DNA of 64,000 nt from Macrostomum hystrix (taxonomy: Eukaryota; Platyhelminthes; Macrostomidae): NCBI GenBank assembly GCA_950097015.1, contig CATNEN010000003.1, positions 3,223,001 to 3,287,000 on the forward strand, read 5' to 3'. A program made the position numbers and the translations under genes. The notes under the pieces were generated by a model. It ran no database searches, was not told where the DNA came from, and saw only the letters and a program-made list of their open reading frames with translations. Shown here one piece after another: positions 54,001 to 61,006 of this stretch. The stretch's first letter is position 1. Each line of letters starts with the position of its first letter.

Positions 54001-57000
54001 TAGATTCTCATCCTAGATTCTCATCCTAGATTCTCATCCTAGATTCTCATCCTAGATTCTCATCCTAGATTCTCATCCTAGATTCTCATCCTAGATTCTC
54101 ATCCTAGATTCTCATCCTAGATTCTCATCCTAGATTCTCATCCTAGATTCTCATCCTAGATTCTCATCCTAGATTCTCATCCTAGATTCTCATCCTAGAT
54201 TCTCATCCTAGATTCTCATCCTAGATTCTCATCCTAGATTCTCATCCTAGATTCTCATCCTAGATTCTCATCCTAGATTCTCATCCTAGATTTGCACATA
54301 TAATTTCGCCAGAGACAAATGCTGTTTGTGTTATCCAAAAAGAAATAGTGTTCCACTTCCACTTTAAATTTCCTGACTGCGGCAAACAGGAAAATATAGT
54401 GTAGCAAAGGATTTTAGATCTGTGCTGAGACCGGACCTTAATTAGCATGACTGACGGCAACTGTTAATGACAAGCAGAATGAGTACATGTCGCAACATTC
54501 ATTATTGTATCTGTTCTCCACTTTGCTGAAATTAACTAAAAAAGCCAATAAGAACTACCTCAGACAGTTCATTTGAGATTTGTGGGCAGGCTTTGATTAA
54601 AGCAATGAGAGAGTCGGGATTTTGTGATCGAAATATTGGATATGAATAGTTTGTTTGTACGCTTTATTATCAATCTCAATTTTAGTACAACTCCATCTCA
54701 AATAAGAGTACACCACTATATCAAAGATGAGTACACCTCTATATCAAAGATGAGTACACCACTATATCAAAGATGAGTACACCTCTATATCAAAGATGAG
54801 TACACCACTTTATCAGAGATGAGTACACCACTTTATCAGAGATGAGTACACCACTTTATCAGAGATGAGTACACCACTATATCAGAGATGAGTACACCAC
54901 TTTATCAGAGATGAGTACACCACTTTATCAGAGATGAGTACACCACTTTATCAGAGATTTGTACACCACTTTATCAGAGATTAGTACACCACTTTATCAG
55001 AGATGAGTACACCACTATATCAAAGATGAGTACACCTCTATATCAAAGATGAGTACACCACTATATCAAAGATGAGTACACCACTTTATCAGAGATTTGT
55101 ACACCACTTTATCAGAGATTTGTACACCACTTTATCAGAGATTTGTACACCACTTTATCAGAGATTTGTACACCACTTTATCAGAGATGAGTACACCACT
55201 TTATCAGAGATGAGTACACCACTATATCAGAGATGAGTACACCACTTTATCAGAGATGAGTACACCACTTTATCAGAGATGAGTACACCACTTTATCAGA
55301 GATTTGTACACCACTTTATCAGAGATTAGTACACCACTTTATCAGAGATGAGTACACCACTTTATCAGAGAAGAGTACACCACTTTATCAGAGATGAGTA
55401 CACCACTTTATCAGAGATGAGTACACCACTATATCAAAGATGAGTACACCACTTTATCAGAGATGAGTACACCACTTTATCAGAGATGTGTACACCACTT
55501 TATCAGAGATTTGTACACCACTTTATCAGAGATGAGTACACCACTTTATCAGAGATGAGTACACCACTTTATCAGAGAAGAGTACACCACTTTATCAGAG
55601 AAGAGTACACCACTTTATCAGAGATGAGTACACCACTTTATCAGAGATGAGTACACCACTATATCAAAGATGAGTACACCACTTTATCAGAGATGAGTAC
55701 ACCACTTTATCAGAGATGTGTACACCACTTTATCAGAGATTTGTACACCACTTTATCAGAGATGAGTACACCACTTTATCAGAGATGAGTACACCACTTT
55801 ATCAGAGAAGAGTACACCACTTTATCAGAGAAGAGTACACCACTTTATCAGAGATGAGTACACCACTTTATCAGAGATGAGTACACCACTTTATCAGAGA
55901 TGAGTACACCACTTTATAGTTGATGAGTACATGACTATTTTATTCCATCTGGTAATCTGACAAAAATGTAGAGAAAATATGTTTGAAGCCAAACGGCGCG
56001 AAAAAATGAAAACCGGAATAAGCCGCGGTTAAATCCGACCCTTCTGGCCACTCCACAGGGGAGAACAGAACTAGAAACTGGGGTAACTGATGGGGAAGCA
56101 AGACAAATATTGAGGAAGCGATGAAAATATTATTGGGGTTAGAAAAGCGATTCGGCTAGTCGTAAGTCTTCTTCAACTACCGTACTGTGCTCCCAAACCA
56201 CCTCAACCGGTGTTCCGTCTGTGTGTCGGCATACAGCAGCCAGCTTCCGCCCATATACCAAAGTCCGTGATTCGTCAATCGCGGTTAGATCCAACGTCAA
56301 ATAAATAATAATCAGCAATTTCTCCCAGGCGCTCCGGATGAAAGTTATTCCCTATACTCACTCTGTCTCCCTCTCCATAACTGCCCTTATCCAAGTCCTT
56401 TTTCAGTCTCTCTTCCCGGCGGGGGGTCAATTCTTGCCCGCCAATTTCTCATCCTCGTCTGTGTAGGGGTTGGGGGGCTCCTGACTTCCTCTTTTCAGCT
56501 TGGTTTCTTTTGCCGTGGAAATTTCCATTTCTCCAGGCATCAATGATGGTGCTATGGAGCTGCATGCTTACTCACTTTCACATTTACTTTTAGCTATAGG
56601 ATTTGTTTTGTTCGATGGTGGAACTTATTTTCATATAATTTTTCTTCATCATCGTCAAGTTGCGCTTTCAATACGGAGAGATGTGTAGGCTGCTTCTAGC
56701 AATGGACTCAATCATTGAGCATAGCGGCGGAATGTTGAGTTATGCAAATGAGCGATCTCGCTGCCTGTTTGCGAATCTGATGATGAGCAATGAGCTGCAC
56801 GAGTTGAGACCACATGAGACAGCAGTCTGTTTCGATCCGGATAGGACTCAATTTGGGAACGATATGCTCAGCGTGTTTTGAGTTCAGTATATATTACATG
56901 TATATTATAGCTATTAAAAGTCAACAGATTTCTGGGAGTTAGCTCGACGGTTTTTTCATTTCTTAATGCCTTCCAAGACATAAAATGCATCTCTTGTTTG

Positions 57001-57962
57001 TAGACAGTGGTTCCGTCTTTGGACTTTTGAAGACGTCATTTGGGCTAGAAACTTAATTCCTGAGTGTGTCAGTTCATTAAGCTTTAAATTGAGTACTAAG
57101 CATCAGCTGGGGTAGAAATTTACCAGCCTCCCTTGTCCACGGACTGAATAGTTGTACATAGGCTATGGTTGTACACAGTCTATGGTTGTACATAGTCTAT
57201 GGTTGTACATAGTCTATGGTTGTACACAGTCTATGGTTGTACATAGTCTTTGGTTGTACATAGTCTATGGTTGTACACAGTCTATGGTTGTACACAGTCT
57301 ATGGTTGTACACAGTCTATGGTTGTACACAGTCTATGGTTGTACACAGTCTATGGTTGTACACAGTCTATGGTTGTACATTGTGTTCTTTTCATCAAGTG
57401 CTCTAGATTTTCATGGCGATTAGATGAATATTTTGGGAGATCCATGAGAAAGAGAAATGTGGTCATTTGAAATACCACCGTTGGTGATACTCACCTTCGC
57501 TGGCAGTGAAGAAGTTGGGTAGTCCAGGAACAGCCACATCCGGTATCTCAGCCGCCTGAAGCCTCTACTGCATCGAACTAGTGACTGCATCGGCTCGATG
57601 TCCTCGAAGCAGTCCTTGAACAGGGTGTTCTTGGTGCGTTTCTCTTCGTCGAATCTCATGTAGTGCGGCAGGCAGCAGGGCCCGATGCTCGCCTCGTGGA
57701 TGCCCCAGAAGATGAGCTCCTTGCGCACGAAAGGACCGCAGATATTGGTCGGCAAGTGCAGCTCGCCAGTGCGATAGAAATCTAGAATAAACCGAAACAC
57801 TTCCGGGTCCCGGTCGAAATAATAGGCGTCCTTTTGCATCTCGTCAGCGGCGATTTGGTTGTAGAGTCGGGTGTTTGGAAATCTGTAGAGGGTGGCGCGT
57901 CTAGTGACAAAGTGAGCGCCTCCGACTGTGATGGTCACAGTGTCAGCCGGGTTCACTGCCAT
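38431..57962 (-). CDS. Voltage-gated potassium channel, Kv2-4 class (3 coding exons)
   Basis: Exons 57962-57495 (156 codons), 46074-45312 and 39077-38431 join in phase to 625 aa. Exon 1 is the T1/BTB tetramerisation domain. H-x5-C-x20-CC (from ELHLPTNIC to IGPCC) is the zinc motif that separates Kv2-4 from Kv1. Exon 2 carries S1 (about 157-176), S2 (218-243), S3 (253-278), S4 and S5. S4 has six basic residues every third position, ALRILRVFKISKISRGLR, at 314, 317, 320, 323, 326 and 329. The filter is TTVGYGD (386-392). S6 crosses the exon 2/3 junction and reads CIVTGLAIPIIGNNFNTYYK, with AIP where most Kv2-4 channels have PIP or PVP. The C-tail has Pro, Thr and Asp/Glu-rich tracts. The channel is a tetramer in the plasma membrane. 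The two introns are 11.4 and 6.2 kb. Confidence 0.92.
39385..39860. repeat. 19-bp repeat family (CTCACTCCxxxxxxCCAAC), locus 1, Kv intron 2
   Basis: About 20 diverged copies of CTCACTCCTCGGAGCCAAC. Larger blocks containing ...TTTGCTGCGCTAACCCCCG... recur about every 120 bp, so there is a second-level repeat. Confidence 0.85.
40640..41012. repeat. 19-bp repeat family, locus 2, Kv intron 2
   Basis: About 18 copies of CTCACTCCGCAACACCAAC with CAGCGTCAAC/CAGCGCCAAA variants. A block of about six units repeats. Shares CTCACTCC-n6-CCAAC with loci 1 and 3. Confidence 0.92.
41500..43385. repeat. 24/25-bp satellite in Kv intron 2
   Basis: About 77 copies of GTAGAATCGGGAGGGTGAGA plus AAGG, with one-base length variants (GAAAGGG/GAAAAGGG). 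Multi-unit blocks (for example those with AAAATATAGAATCGGAGGG at 42025, 42645 and 42885) recur, so higher-order amplification has occurred. The reverse strand gives long PFSHPPDSTL frames that are not genes. Confidence 0.95.
43386..44080. other. Intron DNA of the Kv gene without recognised element
   Basis: Unremarkable DNA with a short TATATAAATATATATG run near 43761. No exon evident. Confidence 0.4.
44025..44315 (+). mobile_element. SINE family B copy with eroded head, Kv intron 2
   Basis: GCTCGATTCCGCGGCG, then GGGGCGCAGCCGCGGAGAGA, GGGCTTGTCGTGCAACTTAC, GAGTGTACACTGCCTGACTG and GTGCTCAGGAG, ending CCTCCTGGAAATATTATATT. Upstream at 44025-44085 a second B-box-like GAGGTCAGGAGTTCGAA suggests another eroded SINE head. 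Confidence 0.78.
44595..44625. repeat. GA microsatellite
   Basis: AGAGAGAGAGAGAGGAGAGAG-type run in Kv intron 2. The 122-codon minus-strand frame around it has no domain features. Confidence 0.8.
45020..45290. repeat. 19-bp repeat family, locus 3, Kv intron 2
   Basis: About 14 copies of CCCACTCCGCCGAGCCAAC. It ends 20 bp from the exon 2 donor, so the donor is followed almost at once by the array. Every fifth to seventh copy is CGCAGAACCAACC. Confidence 0.93.
45312..46074 (-). CDS. Kv channel exon 2: S1 to pore
   Basis: It starts after CAACCAG with LWAMLLLLLMICSVMCYCLQ, directly continuing MWLFLDYPTSSLPAK of exon 1, the usual T1-S1 link. The S1-S2 loop holds NNST, a possible N-glycosylation site. 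The exon ends GTG TCC G|GTGAGT in phase 1. The open frame that continues past the donor into GSAEWGWLGG repeats is the 19-bp array read through. Confidence 0.93.
46085..46950. other. AT-rich start of Kv intron 1
   Basis: AT-rich DNA with an (ATTA)n run near 46590-46605. No exon or element seen. Confidence 0.4.
46955..46983 (-). mobile_element. Small SINE A fragment
   Basis: AGCTGTTCAGTCCATGGACT followed by GGG matches the family A core in reverse orientation. Only about 25 bp remains. Confidence 0.5.
47034..47253. mobile_element. hAT-type MITE, 220 bp, perfect 8-bp target duplication
   Basis: The ends are CAGTGGCGGCGCAGG and CCTGCGCCGACACTG, which are inverted repeats with one mismatch in 15. 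CTGGCACC at 47026-47033 is repeated exactly at 47254-47261. The interior is G/C-run rich with GGTGGTCACCCC palindromic pieces and no coding capacity. An 8-bp duplication with CAG...CTG ends fits the hAT superfamily. It would need a partner transposase from elsewhere. Confidence 0.88.
47262..49065. other. Kv intron 1 DNA with one eroded SINE head
   Basis: Mostly featureless. At 48255-48335 a tRNA-head-like piece (AGGTCAGGAGTTCGATTCTC, GACAAATTGAGTTC) resembles an eroded SINE A. Two short open frames (48492-48686 and 48798-49034) have no domain features. Confidence 0.4.
49068..51440. repeat. 15-bp satellite with higher-order structure
   Basis: About 155 copies of GATCCCAATTCCTCA. A single-copy-type insert (GATACAGTTCTCAAACATCC...) recurs at 49431, 49521, 50271 and 51396, always at a multiple of 15 bp (90, 750 and 1125). 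Variant patterns such as TATCCC at 49761 and 50211 recur at 50631 and 51081, both exactly 870 bp later. All intervals are multiples of three, so an 801-codon frame of SSDPN repeats stays open, and so do minus-strand frames. Confidence 0.96.
51884..52925. mobile_element. hAT-like non-autonomous element carrying a 16-bp satellite
   Basis: The left end CAGGGGGGTCAGTAAACT and the inverted right end AAGGGGTCGGCAAACTTA match each other and the widespread hAT terminus CAGGGGTCGGCAAACT. Both are followed by a CGCGGGCCA-type block. The flanking 8-mers GTCCGTAG (51876-51883) and GTCTATAG (52926-52933) match at 6 of 8 and fit the nTnnnnAn rule for hAT duplications. Most of the interior (51975-52810) is a tandem array, with only short unique ends. 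There is no transposase. Confidence 0.8.
51975..52810. repeat. 16-bp satellite (TCTCATCTCTCCCGTG), locus 2, inside the hAT-like element
   Basis: About 52 copies of the same 16-mer as at 34420 and 59277, with variants CCTGTG, CTTGTG, ATTGTG and GCTGTC. The left and right halves use different variants, suggesting successive expansions. Confidence 0.95.
53400..54292. repeat. 13-bp satellite (ATTCTCATCCTAG)
   Basis: About 68 copies of the 13-mer. Variants ATCCTAT, ATCCAAG and TTCTAG are limited to the left two thirds. The right 400 bp is almost perfectly uniform, so it was amplified recently. Confidence 0.96.
54690..55925. repeat. 23-bp satellite (GAGTACACCACTTTATCAGA plus GAT)
   Basis: About 54 copies. 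TATATCAAAG units are concentrated at the left end. A block of about 240 bp (with GAAGAGTAC, GATGTGTAC and ATTTGTAC variants) is repeated at about 55340-55570 and 55570-55810. Confidence 0.96.
55930..57090. other. Kv intron 1 DNA, no recognised element
   Basis: Two small overlapping frames at 56500-56688 and 56660-56881 (+) have no known motif. The second (MRFQYGEMCRLLLAMDSIIE, then HSGGMLSY) lacks flanking splice logic for a gene. I do not call it. Confidence 0.35.
57090..57155 (+). mobile_element. SINE A fragment next to a 17-bp array
   Basis: AAGCATCAGCTGGGGTAG, CCTTGTCCACGGACTGAATA and GTTGTACATAG follow the family A core order (CATCAGCTGGGGTAATTG ... CAGTCCATGGACTGAACAGC, then TGTACGCAG). 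It is strongly eroded on both sides. Confidence 0.6.
57150..57385. repeat. 17-bp minisatellite (GTCTATGGTTGTACACA)
   Basis: About 14 copies, each with ACACAG or ACATAG. The array starts exactly where the SINE A core reaches its GTTGTACATAG (SINE: GCTGTACGCAG), so the unit seems to derive from the SINE. Confidence 0.93.
57495..57962 (-). CDS. Kv channel exon 1: T1/BTB domain
   Basis: Starts MAVNPADTVTITVGGAHFVT (ATG at 57962-57960). TRRATLYRFPNTRLYNQIAA, YYFDRDPEVFRFILDFYRTG and ICGPFVRKELIFWGIHEASI follow the Kv T1 fold. It ends SLPAK|GTGAGT in phase 0. AAATTTTTAG ends about 24 nt upstream of the ATG on the minus strand and may be a 3' splice site for a 5'-UTR intron or spliced leader. Confidence 0.92.
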
Positions 57963-59260
57963 GACTTTTGGATGAACAAAATCTAAAAATTTGTGAAATC
58001 TTTGAAAATGCTTCTGTGACTCTAGGACTGAATTGTGCTCAGAAATGATTCCTGAACAACGCTTAACCTCAAGCTACTGAACGGGGGGGATATTGTGAGA
58101 CTGGCTTCTTGAATCTGGGAACTATTGGATGAGAAAAGGGGGTCAGGGAAGCCCCAGTTACAGGATTGGACAAGACCTACTCACGCACTCTACACTGGCG
58201 GGGTACATTAGCCAAGCCGTGTAGACTTTAATTGCATCCAACTGCCTGTTTAAACATATGCTTTTAGCCTTGGGACAATTTTATTATTATTATCATTCAT
58301 AGGATTAGCGTGGGTATACACTCTTCTATACTTATATATGTATATACTTTCGATTCCTATACTCATACAAGAGTTTAAAGATTCTGAAAGTCCTATAACC
58401 CATAGCTCATTGTACGAGTACAATCTACTATAGGCATCATTGATCCACATTGTATTGAATGCCGCTAACTACGAGTATATGGCAGTCAGAAAACTCTCAA
58501 CTAACCTCCTGTACACACACTAGAGAGACGTGGGCGCACACAAAGGCTGGGCAGTGTCGCCTACTCTCCCGTCATTATGATCTTAAGAGTTCAGAAGACT
58601 TCTCAATTTAGACTGTACTCAAATTTCAGTGTAGAACTCAGAAATATTTCTCTTCTTTTCTACTGCCTTTTTTGCATTACTGTTTTTTAAGTCGTCGATG
58701 AAGCCTTTGACCTTGGGTCTGAAGCCTTGACTTCCTTGATAGTAAAGCTATGGCTTTACCCATTGTCTGATCTTCACGTTTTTTCTGTTCCATGCGTCAA
58801 TCTTTTTTCCCGGGTGCATCTCGTTTTTATCTCGGTACAGTTGCTTGCCATGAATATCATTTGTCATACAATGATGCGTTTGATGCATTTTGACGACATT
58901 GTTTTGAACTCATTTATTTCAATCAACTAGTATTCTTATAGCATTTTATAGCGTTTGTCCTTTCGAGTTGGCCATAGACAGCAGTCGCAGAAAGCTCAGT
59001 GTGTAATGTAAAATACGATTGCTTATTTAATCGTAAAAATTGTACTATTCTGAGCCGGGAATGTGTTGTCTATGGTAATTTTTAGTTAGATTATTTGACA
59101 AAAACTACTCGTAGGATATTATATCATATAATCTCCTCGAAATAAGGAACATTGAAGTGAACTTTGAAATCGGCTTTTACGTTTTGCCACCACTGACTGA
59201 CTGGCTGCTTTGTGACTGTATCCTTGTGAGACATTTTTTGTCTATGGTCGGAATCAAATG
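57963..59260. other. Region upstream of the Kv start codon
   Basis: No further exon, repeat or element recognised. TAT-rich stretch at 58310-58350. It should hold the promoter or 5'-UTR exons. Confidence 0.4.
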
Positions 59261-59268
59261 GTCTAAAG

Positions 59269-59739
59269 TTTAGACTCATCTCTCCCCTGTCTTATCTCTC
59301 CCGTGTCTTATCTCTCTCGTGTATCATCTTTCTGTGTCTCATCTCTCCCGTGTTTAATCTCTCCCGTGTCTCATCTCTCCCGTGTCTCATCTCTCCCGTG
59401 TCTTATCTCTCCCGTGTCTAATCTCTCCTGTTTCTCATCTCTCCCGTGTCTTATCTCTCACGTGTCTAATCTCTCCTGTTTCTCATCTCTCCCCTGTCTT
59501 ATCTCTCCCGTGTCTCAGCTCTCTCGTGTATCATCTTTCTGTGTCTTATCTCTCCCGTGTTTAATCTCTCCCGTGTCTTATCTCTCCCGTGTCTCATCTC
59601 TCCCGTGTCTAATCTCTCCTGTTTCTCATCTCTCCCGTGTCTCATCTCTCCTCTATCTCATATTTATAGTCAATGCGGCCCGCTGTCGTCTTTTAGGTTC
59701 TCTCTTTGGCCCGCCAGCAAATAAGTTTGCCTACCCCTG
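59269..59739. mobile_element. Relic of the same hAT-like element, left end lost
   Basis: The right end TTTGGCCCGCCAGCAAATAA then GTTTGCCTACCCCTG (ending 59739) matches the right end at 52889-52925. The preceding CAATGCGGCCCGCTGTCGTC block also matches. GTCTAAAG (59261-59268) and GTCTAAAC (59740-59747) differ by one base and would be the target duplication. The left terminal repeat is missing; the satellite starts almost directly after the duplication. Confidence 0.65.
59277..59655. repeat. 16-bp satellite (TCTCATCTCTCCCGTG), locus 3
   Basis: About 24 copies with TCTAATCTCTCC and TGTATCATCTTTC variants. The variant set TATCATCTTTCTG occurs twice, about 200 bp apart. Confidence 0.93.
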
Positions 59740-59814
59740 GTCTAAACCTATATGTCTATCAATCAGATGGGATGCCCCCGAAAATAAGCAATATAATTCC
59801 ATACGCTCGTATAT

Positions 59815-59943
59815 GATAAACGCCGTTTAATTCATCATAGTCTATGGTTAGAATGTCCGAGGCTGCGTTTAATGGTCTCGAGGCGAGAGTAGCGCCTCAA
59901 CGTAGCGCATTAACCACAGAATGTGAATTAGACGGCGTTTATC
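59815..59943. repeat. 129-bp inverted-repeat element
   Basis: GATAAACGCCGTTTAATTCA at 59815-59834 is the inverted complement of 59924-59943 with one mismatch in 20. Inside, GAGGCG ... CGCCTC can form a second hairpin. Small foldback element or MITE; no clear target duplication. Confidence 0.6.
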
Positions 59944-60324
59944 CCTATACTAAAATTCAAAACTATCTATATATATATATATATTACTTAAAAGCCCGCT
60001 GTCGCCAACTAGACCGCACAAATGCTATAGTAGTCGTACTTTTAGACTTTTTGTACTTTTGATTCCGCCAGCCTATATAGACTCCAGACTTAACAAAAAA
60101 CTGCAAGCAAAACAAACAGCTGCTAATGGACTCCCATCAGTGACATGTGGGATCTTAATCCTAAAAGACAATACTGAGAAGAAATCTAAAAATATAAATC
60201 ATATCTAATCGACAGGATGTGGGCCGGATTTAATTGTGGCACAGTGGCAGTTTATAAGTTTCCCAAATTTAATCCCAGATAGGAGATAGGAGAAAAAAGT
60301 TGTCAGGGATTGGAAGGCCACTGT

Positions 60325-60630
60325 CACTCTACTTTTCATCCTTATCTCTCCCTCTGTCACTCTACTTCTCATCCATTCTCTTCCACTGTCACTCTGCTTC
60401 TCATCCTTTCTCTCCCTCTGTCACTCTGCTTCTCATCCTTTCTCTCCCTCTGTCACTCTGCTTCTCATCCTTTCTCTCCCTCTGTCACTCTGCTTCTCAT
60501 CCTTTCTCTCCCTCTGTCACTCTGCTTCTCATCCTTTCTCTCCCTCTGTCACTCTGCTTCTCATCCTTTCTCTCCCTCTGTCACTCTGCTTCTCATCCTT
60601 TCTCTCCCTCTGTCACTCTGCTTCTCATCT
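60325..60630. repeat. 32-bp minisatellite
   Basis: About ten copies of TCACTCTGCTTCTCATCCTT plus TCTCTCCCTCTG. The first two copies (TCACTCTACTT) are diverged and the rest are identical. Confidence 0.95.
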
Positions 60631-61006
60631 GTCAACTAATCTCAGCCCACTTCTAATTATATTCTATTTCTACAGAAAAAGAGATCTGAAATCAAGAAAT
60701 TTCGTCATTAAAGCGTGCTCCAGGCGAAACAGCACTTTCATTAGGACGTTTGTCCAATTCTTTCTCGATTGAATAATTTATTAAAAGTGGAGCCATCAAA
60801 TTTCAAGTCTATAGGGACGATAGGAGCATATGAAATCGGAAATTCTATCTAAAGCCAGATGGTCCTTATGATATTTTTGATTAAAAACAAATATAATTCA
60901 CAAGAATTGAAATTTATCCATGTCTGTAGTCAACATGCACTGCACTTAAAGAAATCATTAATGCTATTGGATAACAGCAATTCTAGCGGTATCAGTTAAA
61001 CTAATC

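Noticed and set aside
56500-56881. Two small plus-strand frames in Kv intron 1
   Set aside because: No motif, no promoter or splice context, and length within chance for this composition.
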